Positions 47,229 through 57,688 of a stretch of DNA of 61,687 nucleotides are shown in pieces. Origin of the DNA: Thermoanaerobacterales bacterium UBA4877 (GTDB taxonomy: Bacteria > Bacillota > Thermoanaerobacteria > Thermoanaerobacterales > UBA4877); the NCBI GenBank assembly GCA_002399345.1, contig DHDL01000009.1, positions 1 to 61,687 of the forward strand, given 5' to 3'. A model generated the notes under the pieces. It ran no database searches. It saw only the letters and a program-made list of their open reading frames with translations, and was not told where the DNA came from. Positions within the stretch are counted from its first letter, which is position 1. Each line of letters starts with the position of its first letter. Made by a program: the position numbers and the translations under genes.

Positions 47229-47250
47229 GTACATACTGTACCTATTTTTT
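47223..47250 (+). terminator. Terminator of the ftsEX operon
   Basis: AAATAGGTAC/GTACCTATTT hairpin with an ATACT loop and a T tract. Confidence 0.88.
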
Positions 47251-47283
47251 TTATTGATATTAATGTATAATCTTATAGTAGAC

Positions 47284-47297
47284 GTAAACTTGTTTAC
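47284..47297 (+). promoter_or_regulatory. Inverted repeat in the ctpA leader
   Basis: GTAAAC-TT-GTTTAC is a perfect palindrome about 25 bp before the ctpA start and just after a TATAAT box (47266-47271). It may be an operator; no regulator is identified. Confidence 0.35.
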
Positions 47298-47321
47298 ATA
47301 CATTTTTAGAGGTGATATTGC

Positions 47322-48521
47322 GTGTGGAATAAGAATATTATTAAAAATATTGCACTTGTATTGGTTGGATTTGTTGCAGCTGTAGCTTTAATGAATTTTG
47401 TGCCGCTATCCTTACCGATCGGTTCTTCAGTTGGGAATAATGATGATTTGCAGGCATATAAAAAATTAACGACCATAAAGTCTATTTTAACCAAAGGATA
47501 CGTATCCGATGTAGATCCAAAAACATTGGATGACGGCGCCTTTAAGGGAATGACTTCCTCTCTTAATGATCCTTATACGGTTTATATGACAAAAAAAGAA
47601 TACGGCGATTTTATGACTGAGACCACAGGCAATTACGCGGGTGTCGGTTTGGTCGTATCAGCCGACGACAAGGGAAATATAGTCGTAGTGTCCCCTATAA
47701 AGGGTTCTCCTGCAGAGACTGCGGGTATCAAAGCAATGGACATAATTAAGGCGGTAGATAATAAACCTGTATCCGGGAAGAATTTGGATGCGGCAGTAGC
47801 ATTGATGAAGGGCCAGGCCGGTTCCGCAGTAAAGATTACGGTAACGAGAAAGGGTACGGAAAAGCCCGTCGTTTTTGATGTAAAAAGAGATATAATAAAA
47901 TTAGAGACCGTAGGTTATGAAAAGCTTAATAATGATATAGGATATATAAGGCTCACCATGTTTGATGAACACACAGACGAAGACTTTAAAGAAGCCGTAG
48001 ACAAACTCAAATCGAAAAATATGAAGGGATTGATCATCGATCTCAGGGATAATCCAGGTGGCCTGTTGGATGTATGTGTAAATATAGCCGATGAAATTCT
48101 TCCCAAAGGAACCATTGTATATACTGAATACAGAAACGGCAAGAAAGATTATAATTACTCCGATGCCAAATCGTTGGGCCTCCCGTTGGTTGTTTTGGTG
48201 AATGGCGGCAGTGCTAGTGCTTCGGAGATATTGTCCGGCGCCATAAGAGACAATAAGGCCGGTACGCTGATTGGGACTAAGACCTTCGGTAAAGGGCTTG
48301 TTCAGACTACGCATAAATTTAATGACGGCTCCGGAATGAAATATACCATTGCCAAATACTACACGCCCAATGGAACAGATATACAGGGCAAGGGTATAAC
48401 ACCCGATATAGTTGTAAACCTTCCTAAGGATTTGGAACAGAAACCAAATATTACAAGGGATCAGGATAACCAGCTCAATAAAGCTATAGAGGTTCTTGAA
48501 CAGAAAATAAGCAGCAGGTGA
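47322..48521 (+). CDS. ctpA: S41-family carboxy-terminal processing protease
   Basis: A membrane-anchored secreted serine protease of 399 residues. A single N-terminal segment (IIKNIALVLVGFVAAVALMNF) is followed by a PDZ domain (about 100-185) and the S41 core with the Ser/Lys dyad: Ser in GGSASASE near 297 and Lys near 324 in TFGKGLVQT. Start GTG after AGAGGTGAT. In Bacillus the homologue CtpB lies in the same place, between ftsX and minJ, and processes regulators in spore formation. Confidence 0.94.
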   Translation: MWNKNIIKNIALVLVGFVAAVALMNFVPLSLPIGSSVGNNDDLQAYKKLTTIKSILTKGYVSDVDPKTLDDGAFKGMTSSLNDPYTVYMTKKEYGDFMTETTGNYAGVGLVVSADDKGNIVVVSPIKGSPAETAGIKAMDIIKAVDNKPVSGKNLDAAVALMKGQAGSAVKITVTRKGTEKPVVFDVKRDIIKLETVGYEKLNNDIGYIRLTMFDEHTDEDFKEAVDKLKSKNMKGLIIDLRDNPGGLLDVCVNIADEILPKGTIVYTEYRNGKKDYNYSDAKSLGLPLVVLVNGGSASASEILSGAIRDNKAGTLIGTKTFGKGLVQTTHKFNDGSGMKYTIAKYYTPNGTDIQGKGITPDIVVNLPKDLEQKPNITRDQDNQLNKAIEVLEQKISSR

Positions 48522-48526
48522 TAATT

Positions 48527-49768
48527 ATGTTATCAGATTTTATTCGATTTAGCTGGCTAATAATAAAGTCTTATTCGCTCTCTTTAGTGCAGCCTATGTT
48601 TTGGGTGGTTGTTTTCTTAGTGTATTTACAATACCGCAGGACGGCCAAGATGGAAAAAGACATCCTCGGCACTGTCCAGTACCCTACGGGTGAAAGGGTA
48701 CTGGATTCTATATTTTTCGGACTCATGGGCGGACTTGTAGGAAGTTTTATAATGGTTTTACTTGGAGTGACTATGGATCAATCCGGACTGGAGTATGTTT
48801 GGCCGTTGGCCATACTGCTTATGCTTATAAATCCCAGGTATATTTGTTTTTCATATGCAGGAGGTATAGTATCTCTTATAAGCCTTGTTTTTGGATATCC
48901 ACATATAAATGTTGCGGGGCTTATGGCACTGGTGGGTATACTTCACCTGATGGAAAGCCTGCTTATTTGGATTGATGGGTACAGAGGACGGCTACCTATA
49001 TTTATGGAGCGCAGAGACGGCAGTATTGTCGGAGGTTTTAATCTGCAGAGATTTTGGCCGATCCCCATACTTATGCTTGTCTTGTATTCCGGCCCGTTTT
49101 TAAACAGCGGGACGGTGGAGACTCCGGGATGGTGGCCACTCATCCATTTTCCGGGTGCAACTGCAAGCTCCGTATTTGTTATTATGAATGGCATGGCGGC
49201 ATTGGGGTACGGCGATATCGTCCTCACCGAAACCCCTGAGGAAAGAAGCAGAAGCTCAGCAATCGGTCTTCTGGGATTCAGTATAATACTCATAGTCTTA
49301 TCAGTGCTTGCATCAAAGAATATGGTAATGAAATATATAGCCGCACTTTTTGCTCCTATAGGTCATGAGGTGCTGATTTTATACGGAAGGCATGTGGAGG
49401 ACAATGGAGAACCTCTATATGTGGCACCCGAAAGGGGTATGAGGATATTGGAAGTTATAAAGGGCGGCCCTGCCTATAAAATGGGTCTAAAACCGGGAGA
49501 TATAATACTTAATATAAACGGCGAGAGTGTCAATAACGAGACGGATTTAAGAAACTTTCTTTACAACATGACATCGCATATATATGTGAATTCGGTTAAC
49601 CCGGATGGAGTTACAAGAACGTCGGAGTACACCGATCATGAGGGTATAAGCCATTTGGGTATACTCTTTGTGCCTAAAAACGAACCGCCTGCATTTACGG
49701 TTGCCGAGGCACCGTCGTTGCTCAGCAGGATATTTAATAGTATTACACATAAATTGGGCCACCATTGA
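48527..49768 (+). CDS. minJ: MinJ-like PDZ membrane protein
   Basis: A protein of 413 residues with about eight membrane segments between residues 10 and 280 and a PDZ domain at about 285-380 (MRILEVIKGGPAYKMGLKPGDIILNINGESV). The same order ftsE-ftsX-ctpB-(swrA)-minJ-uvrB-uvrA occurs in Bacillus subtilis, where MinJ (YvjD) places the MinCD/DivIVA division-site system. Homology is supported by layout and context; function here is inferred. The swrA gene is absent. A GTG at 48518 is in frame, but the AGCAGGTG site fits the ATG at 48527. Confidence 0.78.
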   Translation: MLSDFIRFSWLIIKSYSLSLVQPMFWVVVFLVYLQYRRTAKMEKDILGTVQYPTGERVLDSIFFGLMGGLVGSFIMVLLGVTMDQSGLEYVWPLAILLMLINPRYICFSYAGGIVSLISLVFGYPHINVAGLMALVGILHLMESLLIWIDGYRGRLPIFMERRDGSIVGGFNLQRFWPIPILMLVLYSGPFLNSGTVETPGWWPLIHFPGATASSVFVIMNGMAALGYGDIVLTETPEERSRSSAIGLLGFSIILIVLSVLASKNMVMKYIAALFAPIGHEVLILYGRHVEDNGEPLYVAPERGMRILEVIKGGPAYKMGLKPGDIILNINGESVNNETDLRNFLYNMTSHIYVNSVNPDGVTRTSEYTDHEGISHLGILFVPKNEPPAFTVAEAPSLLSRIFNSITHKLGHH

Positions 49769-49794
49769 CAATATGGAGGCCTGTTTCATTATAT
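49765..49794 (+). promoter_or_regulatory. Promoter of uvrB-uvrA
   Basis: TTGACA (starting at the minJ-like stop) and TTATAT with an 18-bp spacer. No LexA/DinR box (CGAAC-N4-GTTCG) is visible. Confidence 0.5.
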
Positions 49795-49848
49795 GTTGCC
49801 TTGTGTGATATAATAAAATAATAGGCTAATTTAGGCGGTGGTGATTTT

Positions 49849-51846
49849 ATGGGGAAATTCAAATTAGTAAGTGATTATAAACCAAGGGGTGATCAGCCTC
49901 AGGCTATAGATAAGCTGTCCGAGGGCGTGGAAAAGGGTTTAAAGTATCAGACAATGCTCGGTGTAACAGGGTCGGGCAAGACATTTACTATGGCCAATAT
50001 TATTCAGAAGGTTCAAAGACCAACCCTTGTATTGGCGCATAATAAGACACTGGCGGCACAGCTTTGTAGTGAGTTTAAGGAATTTTTCCCGGAGAATGCT
50101 GTAGAGTATTTTGTGAGTTATTATGATTATTATCAGCCGGAGGCCTATGTGCCTGAATCTGACTTGTATATTGAAAAAGATGCATCGATAAATGATGAAA
50201 TAGATAAAATGCGGCACTCGGCTACGGCTTCATTGTTCGAAAGACGGGATGTTATCATTGTAGCCAGTGTATCGTGTATATACGGCCTGGGTGATCCTAA
50301 CGATTACAAGAATCTTGTACTTTCACTGCGGCCGGGGATGACCAAGGATAGGGATGAGGTACTGAAACACCTTGTCGATATACATTATGACAGGAATGAT
50401 ATTGACTTTTCCAGAGGAAAGTTCAGGGTTAAAGGGGATACAGTTGAGGTCTTCCCAGCTTCATCAACCAACAGAGCTATAAGAATAGAATTTTTTGGAG
50501 ATGAGATAGACAGGCTTACAGAGATAGATGTACTCACGGGTGAGATTATCGGAAATTTACGCCATGTTTCCATACTTCCCGCATCACACTATGCGACTAC
50601 GAAGGAAAAATTAAAGAAAGCTATAAATAGTATTCAGGAAGAATTTGAAGGGTGGGATAAAAAGCTTAAGGACGATGGGAAAATACTTGAGGCAGAGAGA
50701 CTTAAGCAGCGGACTATGTTTGACCTGGAGATGCTTCAGGAGATGGGCTACTGCAAGGGAATCGAGAACTATTCGCGGCATTTGTCGGGAAGAAAGCCGG
50801 GGAGCGCGCCATATACCCTTATAGATTATTTTCCCGATGATTATTTGCTTTTTATCGACGAATCCCATGAAACGATACCCCAGGTTAAGGCAATGTATAA
50901 CGGAGACAGATCAAGGAAAGATTCTTTAGTGGAGCATGGCTTTAGATTGCCGTCTTCGTATGACAACAGGCCGCTAAAGTTTAATGAATTTGAAAAAAAG
51001 ATAAATCAGGTGGTATTTACATCGGCTACCCCCGGTCAGTATGAACGTGAACATTCACAGCAGGTTGTAGAGCAGATATTAAGGCCGACGGGTCTTGTGG
51101 ATCCGTCTATTGAGGTCCGGCCGGTTACCGGTCAGATAGATGATTTGGTAGCTGAAATAAATAGGACTGCCAAAGGAGGACACAGGGTCCTTGTAACTAC
51201 GCTGACAAAACGAATGGCGGAGGACCTGACCGATTATTTAAAGAATATAGGTATAAAGGTAAGATATATGCATTCGGATATAGATGCTTTAGAGAGAATG
51301 GAGATTATCCGTGATTTAAGACTGGGCAAATTTGATGTGCTGGTTGGTATAAACCTTTTGAGAGAAGGACTGGATCTGCCTGAGGTGGAGCTGGTGGCAA
51401 TCTTGGATGCTGATAAAGAGGGTTTTTTACGGTCGGAGGTATCCCTGATTCAGACAGCGGGAAGAGCTGCACGAAATGTAAGGGGAAGGGTAATAATGTA
51501 TGCGGATGTTATAACGAGAGCCATGCAAACAACCATTGATGAGACCGGCAGAAGAAGAGAGATTCAGATACGTTATAATGTTGAGAATAACATAACGCCG
51601 AAATCCATTCACAAGGGTGTAAGAGACATACTTTCCATGACAAAGGTGAGTGAATCCGAGGGTGAGTATAAATCGGGAAAATCTAAGAGATCCCGCAAAA
51701 AGCCTGTAAATAAAGATGAGCTCAAAGTAACCGTTAGTTTTCTAGAGGATCAGATGATGGCGGCAGCAAAGGATCTTAAATTTGAAAAGGCTATTGAGCT
51801 ACGGGATAAAATGATGGATCTTAAAAAGCTTCTTGCCAAGAAATAA
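49849..51846 (+). CDS. uvrB: Excinuclease ABC subunit B
   Basis: Damage-verification helicase of nucleotide-excision repair, 665 residues. Walker [11 protein letters not shown] near residue 38, the beta-hairpin region [21 protein letters not shown] near 92, helicase motifs [11 protein letters not shown] and [29 protein letters not shown], and the C-terminal UVR coiled coil ([22 protein letters not shown]) that binds UvrC. uvrA follows after 29 bp. Confidence 0.98.
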   Translation: MGKFKLVSDYKPRGDQPQAIDKLSEGVEKGLKYQTMLGVTGSGKTFTMANIIQKVQRPTLVLAHNKTLAAQLCSEFKEFFPENAVEYFVSYYDYYQPEAYVPESDLYIEKDASINDEIDKMRHSATASLFERRDVIIVASVSCIYGLGDPNDYKNLVLSLRPGMTKDRDEVLKHLVDIHYDRNDIDFSRGKFRVKGDTVEVFPASSTNRAIRIEFFGDEIDRLTEIDVLTGEIIGNLRHVSILPASHYATTKEKLKKAINSIQEEFEGWDKKLKDDGKILEAERLKQRTMFDLEMLQEMGYCKGIENYSRHLSGRKPGSAPYTLIDYFPDDYLLFIDESHETIPQVKAMYNGDRSRKDSLVEHGFRLPSSYDNRPLKFNEFEKKINQVVFTSATPGQYEREHSQQVVEQILRPTGLVDPSIEVRPVTGQIDDLVAEINRTAKGGHRVLVTTLTKRMAEDLTDYLKNIGIKVRYMHSDIDALERMEIIRDLRLGKFDVLVGINLLREGLDLPEVELVAILDADKEGFLRSEVSLIQTAGRAARNVRGRVIMYADVITRAMQTTIDETGRRREIQIRYNVENNITPKSIHKGVRDILSMTKVSESEGEYKSGKSKRSRKKPVNKDELKVTVSFLEDQMMAAAKDLKFEKAIELRDKMMDLKKLLAKK

Positions 51847-51875
51847 GTAAGTTTAAATCTGAGGTGAAAAGTTGA

Positions 51876-54653
51876 ATGTCAAAAGATAAAATTTTTGTGA
51901 AAGGCGCCAGGGAACACAACCTTAAGAATGTGGATGTAACTATACCGAGAGATAAGTTTGTAGTTATAACCGGGCTTAGCGGTTCCGGGAAGTCGTCTCT
52001 GGCATTCGATACGATTTATGCAGAGGGACAGAGGAGATATGTTGAGTCGCTTTCAGCTTATGCTAGGCAATTTTTAGGCCAGGTTGACAAACCGGATGTA
52101 GACTATATAGAAGGACTTTCTCCCGCTATATCCATAGATCAGAAAACGACCAGTAAGAATCCGCGTTCCACGGTTGGAACGGTAACTGAGATTTATGATT
52201 ATATGAGGTTGCTGTATGCACGCATTGGCATACCTCACTGCCCGAAATGTGGACGGGAAATAAGCCAGCAGACCGTAGATCAAATGGTTGATAAGGTTAT
52301 GTCCTTAGAACAGGGAACAAAGATCCAGGTATTGTCACCTGTGGTAAGAGGCCGGAAAGGTGAGTTTGCCAAGATATTTAAGTTTATCCGTAAGAGCGGT
52401 TTCTTGCGTATGCGGGTTGACGGTTCCATATTTGATGTAAATCAGGATGTAAATCTGAAGAAGAATAAAAAACATTCAATAGAAATTATAGTAGACCGGC
52501 TTGTTATAAGACCGGGAATAGAAGGAAGGCTGGCAGACTCTCTTGAGATTGCTCTCAAGCATTCGGAAGGGCTTGCTATGGTTGAAATCGTGGACGGAGA
52601 CGAATGGTTGTTCAGTGAAAATTATGCTTGCCCCAACTGTGGTATAAGTATTGAGGAGCTGAGCCCCAGGGTATTTTCTTTTAACAGTCCGTTTGGAGCA
52701 TGTCCAGTATGCAGCGGCTTGGGTACCGACCTCAAGGTGGATCCTAACCTGTTATTGCCGGATAAAACCAAGGCGATAACATCGGGGGCCATTAACTCAT
52801 GGTTATATGCAAAAGATACAGTAGCTTATCATAATATGATTACTAATATGAGAAAAATGGGGATAGATGTTTATGTGCCCATTGAAGATATGGAGGAAGA
52901 CGAGTATAATAAATTTCTCTATGGTGACGTTGAGTATGAAGGTATAATCGGTGAAATGGAAGCTAGATTTAAAAAATCAAAGTCAGGATTTGTGAGGGAA
53001 GAGATATTTAACTTTTTAAGAAAAACCCCGTGTCCTGCCTGCCATGGTAAAAAACTTAAACCCGAGAGCTTGGCAGTGACGGTGGGTGGTATAAATATTT
53101 CCGATATGACCGATATGTCGGTAAGGGATCTTATTGAATTTTTAAAATCCCTTAACCTGTCTGAAAGAGAAAACCTAATTGCATCCCAAATACTCAAAGA
53201 AATAAAAGCCAGACTTGGATTTTTAATAGATGTGGGGCTTGACTACTTAACACTTTCCCGGGCATCGGCTACCTTGTCTGGAGGTGAGTCTCAGCGGATA
53301 CGGCTGGCAAGCCAAATAGGGTCGGGACTAGTAGGTGTCCTCTATATATTAGATGAGCCGAGTATAGGACTGCATCAAAGGGATAATAAAAGACTTCTGA
53401 AAACTTTACTAAATCTGAGAGATCTTGGCAATACTTTAATTATAGTTGAACATGATGAGGAAACCATGTATACGGCAGATTATATTGTTGACGTTGGACC
53501 CGGGCCGGGAAGTCATGGTGGTGAAATAGTTGCCAGCGGTACGATTGATGACATAAAGAAATGTAAAAGATCTATAACCGGACAATATTTAAGCGGAGCA
53601 AAGAGCATACCTGTTCCAACAAAAAGAAGAAAACCTAATGGACATTGGCTTACCATAAAGGGAGCGAAAGAAAATAATCTCAAAGATATAGACGTTTCTT
53701 TTCCAATGGGAGTTTTTACATGTGTGACAGGGGTGTCCGGGTCGGGGAAAAGCAGCCTTGTAAATGAAATATTGTATAAAGCATTGGCAAAAGAACTTAA
53801 TGGAGCCAGGGAAGAAGCCGGCCGCCACGACAGCATAGAGGGAACCAAGTATCTCGATAAGGTGATTAATATAGATCAATCGCCCATCGGGCGTACACCG
53901 AGATCTAACCCGGCTACCTACACGGGAGTTTTTAATTATATAAGAGATGTATTTTCTCAGACTCCCGATGCTAAAATGAGGGGTTATAAACCGGGCCGTT
54001 TCAGCTTTAATGTAAAAGGAGGACGCTGCGAGGCATGCCGGGGCGATGGGATTATCCGTATTGAAATGCATTTTCTTTCGGATGTATACGTTCCATGCGA
54101 GGTATGTAAAGGGAAGAGATATAACAGAGAAACACTGGAGGTTAAGTATAAAGGTAAGAATATAGCTGATATTTTGGATATGACAGTGGAAGAGGCGTTG
54201 GACTTTTTTGGGAATATACCCAGAATAGAATCTAAGCTCAGCACGCTTTATGATGTGGGATTGGGATATATCAAGCTTGGCCAGCCCTCTACTCAATTAT
54301 CAGGCGGGGAGGCACAAAGAGTAAAATTAGCAACCGAACTGTCCCGGCGGCCCACAGGCAAGACACTGTATATATTGGATGAACCGACCACCGGCCTTCA
54401 TGCGGCAGATGTTCAGATGCTTTTGAACGTACTTGAGCGTTTGGCGGAGGGCGGCAACACAGTGATAGTTATAGAACATAACATGGACGTTATAAAGACG
54501 GCGGATTATATTATCGACCTTGGTCCGGAGGGCGGCGACAGAGGCGGCGAGGTGATTGCCAAGGGTACACCGGAGGAAGTTAGTATGATTGAAAGATCCT
54601 ATACAGGTCAGTATTTGAAACCTTACCTGAAGGATGTTGTGGGGGTTGTGTAG
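51876..54653 (+). CDS. uvrA: Excinuclease ABC subunit A
   Basis: The damage-recognition ATPase, 925 residues, with two ABC modules: Walker [10 protein letters not shown] at 33 and GVSGSGKSS at 619; signatures LSGGESQR at 467 and LSGGEAQR at 808; and zinc-binding CxxC sets (CPKCG near 121, CPNCG near 253, CPAC near 387, CEAC/CEVC near 715). It works with UvrB, encoded before it, and UvrC at 57689. Confidence 0.98.
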   Translation: MSKDKIFVKGAREHNLKNVDVTIPRDKFVVITGLSGSGKSSLAFDTIYAEGQRRYVESLSAYARQFLGQVDKPDVDYIEGLSPAISIDQKTTSKNPRSTVGTVTEIYDYMRLLYARIGIPHCPKCGREISQQTVDQMVDKVMSLEQGTKIQVLSPVVRGRKGEFAKIFKFIRKSGFLRMRVDGSIFDVNQDVNLKKNKKHSIEIIVDRLVIRPGIEGRLADSLEIALKHSEGLAMVEIVDGDEWLFSENYACPNCGISIEELSPRVFSFNSPFGACPVCSGLGTDLKVDPNLLLPDKTKAITSGAINSWLYAKDTVAYHNMITNMRKMGIDVYVPIEDMEEDEYNKFLYGDVEYEGIIGEMEARFKKSKSGFVREEIFNFLRKTPCPACHGKKLKPESLAVTVGGINISDMTDMSVRDLIEFLKSLNLSERENLIASQILKEIKARLGFLIDVGLDYLTLSRASATLSGGESQRIRLASQIGSGLVGVLYILDEPSIGLHQRDNKRLLKTLLNLRDLGNTLIIVEHDEETMYTADYIVDVGPGPGSHGGEIVASGTIDDIKKCKRSITGQYLSGAKSIPVPTKRRKPNGHWLTIKGAKENNLKDIDVSFPMGVFTCVTGVSGSGKSSLVNEILYKALAKELNGAREEAGRHDSIEGTKYLDKVINIDQSPIGRTPRSNPATYTGVFNYIRDVFSQTPDAKMRGYKPGRFSFNVKGGRCEACRGDGIIRIEMHFLSDVYVPCEVCKGKRYNRETLEVKYKGKNIADILDMTVEEALDFFGNIPRIESKLSTLYDVGLGYIKLGQPSTQLSGGEAQRVKLATELSRRPTGKTLYILDEPTTGLHAADVQMLLNVLERLAEGGNTVIVIEHNMDVIKTADYIIDLGPEGGDRGGEVIAKGTPEEVSMIERSYTGQYLKPYLKDVVGVV

Positions 54654-54656
54654 CCT

Positions 54657-55049
54657 ATGTATGAATTTTTGGCAGGTCTTTTTAAATGGATACTAGCATC
54701 TTTAGTTTATTTCTTCTTGTTCCATACAATACAGGTAATACGTCTTACGGGATGGTATGGGGAGAAGGCCAATGCGTACCTGATTGCTAATGATGAAAGC
54801 AAAATAAAGTATGAGCTTAAAGGAAATAATGTCATCGGCAGAGGACAAGGCTGTGACATAGTACTTAACAATCAGTTTGTATCATTAAGACATGCCGTTA
54901 TTACTAAAAACTGGCAGGGTTATTATATAGAAGACCTTAAAAGTTCCAATGGGACTATGGTAAATAGGAGATTTATCAAGAAGAGGAAGAAGCTTAAAGA
55001 TGGAGACATAATTACTATTGGCCCAATAAAACTGACATATAGGAGCTGA
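54657..55049 (+). CDS. Membrane-anchored FHA-domain protein
   Basis: A 130-residue protein with one N-terminal membrane segment (LFKWILASLVYFFLFHTI) and a C-terminal FHA phosphothreonine-binding domain (NNVIGRGQGCDIVLNNQFVSLRHAVI, DLKSSNGTMVN). It leads an FHA-SEDS-PBP trio, an order also seen in actinobacteria and other clostridia, where Ser/Thr kinases tune cell-wall growth. No kinase is in this window. It starts 3 bp after uvrA. Confidence 0.9.
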   Translation: MYEFLAGLFKWILASLVYFFLFHTIQVIRLTGWYGEKANAYLIANDESKIKYELKGNNVIGRGQGCDIVLNNQFVSLRHAVITKNWQGYYIEDLKSSNGTMVNRRFIKKRKKLKDGDIITIGPIKLTYRS

Positions 55050-55053
55050 TTAT

Positions 55054-56268
55054 ATGACAAGGGCTTCCAGACATTATAAAGTAATGCTTTTTACGTTATA
55101 TCTGTTTCTTATTATTTGTTTTTCGCTGCTTGCTATAAAAAGTGACCCTTTTGATCCCAAGCCTATTTATATGGGATTGGGATATATGGCTATTATAACA
55201 ATAGGATTTATTACAATGCGCATTTTTGCATTAAACGGTGATGCGATGCTTTTTATGCTGAGTAATTTTCTGTGCGGTATAGGACTCGTCATGTTATATA
55301 GGGTTGACGAGAATCTGGCTTACCGCCAATTTATATGGATTACGGGCGGAATCGCTTTATTTATTGTGATTACATTCTTGTTTAAATATTATGGTCAAGT
55401 GATGAGTAATTACAAACTGCTTGCTTTTTTTTCACTGGCGCTATTGGCCGTTACAATTATATTCGGCAAAGAGCACGGAGGATCGACAAACTGGTTGAAA
55501 ATAGGTGGTATTCAATTTCAACCTTCCGAGTTTGTAAAAATATTATTTTGTTTGGCGTCGGCATCCTTTTTAAAGGATCATAAGGAGCAGAAGGATGTGA
55601 TTATATATACCGTTTTTGTTCTTATGGTTGTTATGCTGCTCTTTATACAAAAAGATCTGGGTATGGCTATCATTTTCTTTCTTACCGGTATGGTGTTTGT
55701 GTATACGGCCACAGGAGTAGTTAAATATCCGGCAATCGGCCTGGCCATGCTTGCAATAGGCGGCGGGGCGAGCTATTTTATGTTTTCCCATGTGCGAGTG
55801 AGGTTTGAGGCGTGGCTTAACCCGTGGATGGATGTTCCGGGTAAGAGCTACCAGATTGTACAGTCTCTTTTTGCCATAGGTGCAGGAGGGCTTTTCGGAT
55901 CGGGCCTGGGTCTGGGCCATCCTGAATATATACCCGCGGTGGAAACGGATCTTATATACTCTATAACAGTGGAGGAGTTTGGGCTGCTGGTAGGCCTGGC
56001 GATTATTATAATATATCTTTTGATATTTGTGAGAGCGTATTTGAGTGCCATGGCTTCAGAAAAAACCGCCAAGCAGCTTTTGCTGACTGGGATATCATCC
56101 ATGCTGGCTTTTCAGACGTTTATTATTATAGGCGGGGTTACCAAGTTTATACCTCTTACCGGCGTTACACTGCCATTTATCAGTTATGGCGGGAGTTCCA
56201 TACTTACCAGTTTCTGTTTTCTCGGTATCATGAACTCCCTCAGTATAGAAGAGGTGCAACAACAATGA
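55054..56268 (+). CDS. SEDS glycosyltransferase (FtsW/RodA/SpoVE family)
   Basis: A polytopic protein of 404 residues with about ten membrane segments that polymerises lipid II into glycan strands. Typical SEDS stretches are GSTNWLKIGGIQFQPSEFVKI near residue 144, GKSYQIVQSLFAIGAGGLFGSGLG near 260 and GVTLPFISYGGSSIL near 370. The next gene is its class-B transpeptidase partner, with which it overlaps by 4 bp. Whether it serves division, elongation or spore formation cannot be told from sequence. Confidence 0.94.
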   Translation: MTRASRHYKVMLFTLYLFLIICFSLLAIKSDPFDPKPIYMGLGYMAIITIGFITMRIFALNGDAMLFMLSNFLCGIGLVMLYRVDENLAYRQFIWITGGIALFIVITFLFKYYGQVMSNYKLLAFFSLALLAVTIIFGKEHGGSTNWLKIGGIQFQPSEFVKILFCLASASFLKDHKEQKDVIIYTVFVLMVVMLLFIQKDLGMAIIFFLTGMVFVYTATGVVKYPAIGLAMLAIGGGASYFMFSHVRVRFEAWLNPWMDVPGKSYQIVQSLFAIGAGGLFGSGLGLGHPEYIPAVETDLIYSITVEEFGLLVGLAIIIIYLLIFVRAYLSAMASEKTAKQLLLTGISSMLAFQTFIIIGGVTKFIPLTGVTLPFISYGGSSILTSFCFLGIMNSLSIEEVQQQ

Positions 56269-57650
56269 AAAGAAATATACGAAATGTATTAATAGCAACG
56301 GTGCTGCTGTTCTCTGTATTAATAGGGTATCTCCTTTATTTTGAGTTTTTTAAAAAGGATGCGCTTCTGACATCGGATTATAACAGACGGTTATGGGAAG
56401 AAGAGAATAAAATGGTAAGAGGCAGCATAGTCGATAGAAACGGCCAGGCCATAGCCGAGACGGTAACAGAGGGTAATAATAGAAGAAGGGTGTATCACGG
56501 CGGTAAATCCATGGGACCTTTGATAGGCTATAATAACAAGCAGTACGGAAGAACAGGCATTGAAGCGGCGTATAATAAGGATTTGCTTGGGGTGGAAACA
56601 AAAAACCCTATTCAGTTGTTTAGGCAAGATATACTTGGCATTGATGATAAAGGAAACGATGTGGTACTTACGATAGACTCCGGTTTACAGGAGGCGGCAT
56701 ATGATGAGCTGGATGGGAGAAAGGGTGCGGCTGTAGCCATAAACCCACAGACAGGCGAGGTGCTGGCTATGGTTTCTTCCCCCGGGTTTGACCCTGAAGA
56801 TATTGATGATAATTGGAAGGAATTGCAATCGGATGAAAACAGCCCGATGTTTAACCGGGCTACACAGGGCTTATATCCGCCCGGTTCGGTTTTTAAATTA
56901 ATACCCTTGTCTGCGGCGCTGGAAAATATAGACGACCTGGATGATACGAGATTTCATTGCTCGGGTGCCACCGATGTAAACGGGCTGACAATAAGAGACT
57001 TCAATAGCACCGCCCACGGCGATATTGGCATTGACCGTGCATTCGAGGTATCCTGCAACTCTACGTTTATTAATCTCGGGCTTAAGATCGGTACAAAGGA
57101 AATGCGGCAGTATGCCGATGGTTTTGGTTTTAATAAAGAACTTGACTTTGATTTGCCCGTTAAAAAAAGTGTATATCCTAATAAGTTGAGCAAGAAAGAA
57201 TTAGCACTGTCATCAATCGGCCAGGCCGACGTATTGGCAACGCCAATGCAAATGGCCATGGTTGCCTCCGCTGCAGCAAACGACGGTACCATCATGCAGC
57301 CTTATTTAGTAAAGGACGTAATGGACTCAAACGGTAAAATGAAGAGCAGCACGGAAAGTGATGAATATCTGAAGCCCATATCGCAAACAACCGCGCAGAG
57401 GATTAAAGATATGATGGTGGATGTTGTAGAAAAGGGTACGGGAAGATCTGCACGTATTTCAGGCATAAATGTTGCCGGAAAGACCGGGACAGCGGAGGTA
57501 CAAGACAAAGAGTCCCATGCATGGTTTATAGGTTTTGCTCCTGCCGATGATCCACAGATAGCCGTTGCGGTTATTGTGGAAAACGGAGGCGGTGGAGGAA
57601 AGGTAGCGGCACCCATTGTACGGAATATCATTAACGATTATTTAAAGTAA
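56265..57650 (+). CDS. Class B penicillin-binding protein (transpeptidase)
   Basis: A 461-residue bitopic transpeptidase: one N-terminal anchor (IRNVLIATVLLFSVLIGYLLYF), a short dimerisation domain (MVRGSIVDRNGQAIAET) and a transpeptidase with Ser208-x-x-Lys211 (PPGSVFKL), Ser263-Cys-Asn265 and Lys406-Thr-Gly-Thr. It cross-links the strands made by the SEDS protein before it. The length is on the short side for class B PBPs, like the PbpA group. Confidence 0.95.
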   Translation: MKRNIRNVLIATVLLFSVLIGYLLYFEFFKKDALLTSDYNRRLWEEENKMVRGSIVDRNGQAIAETVTEGNNRRRVYHGGKSMGPLIGYNNKQYGRTGIEAAYNKDLLGVETKNPIQLFRQDILGIDDKGNDVVLTIDSGLQEAAYDELDGRKGAAVAINPQTGEVLAMVSSPGFDPEDIDDNWKELQSDENSPMFNRATQGLYPPGSVFKLIPLSAALENIDDLDDTRFHCSGATDVNGLTIRDFNSTAHGDIGIDRAFEVSCNSTFINLGLKIGTKEMRQYADGFGFNKELDFDLPVKKSVYPNKLSKKELALSSIGQADVLATPMQMAMVASAAANDGTIMQPYLVKDVMDSNGKMKSSTESDEYLKPISQTTAQRIKDMMVDVVEKGTGRSARISGINVAGKTGTAEVQDKESHAWFIGFAPADDPQIAVAVIVENGGGGGKVAAPIVRNIINDYLK

Positions 57651-57688
57651 AATTGTATGATGTATAATTATATATAAGGTGATAGCAA

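Noticed and set aside
49765..49848. Possible SOS (LexA) box before uvrB
   Set aside because: No CGAAC-N4-GTTCG or close variant is present.
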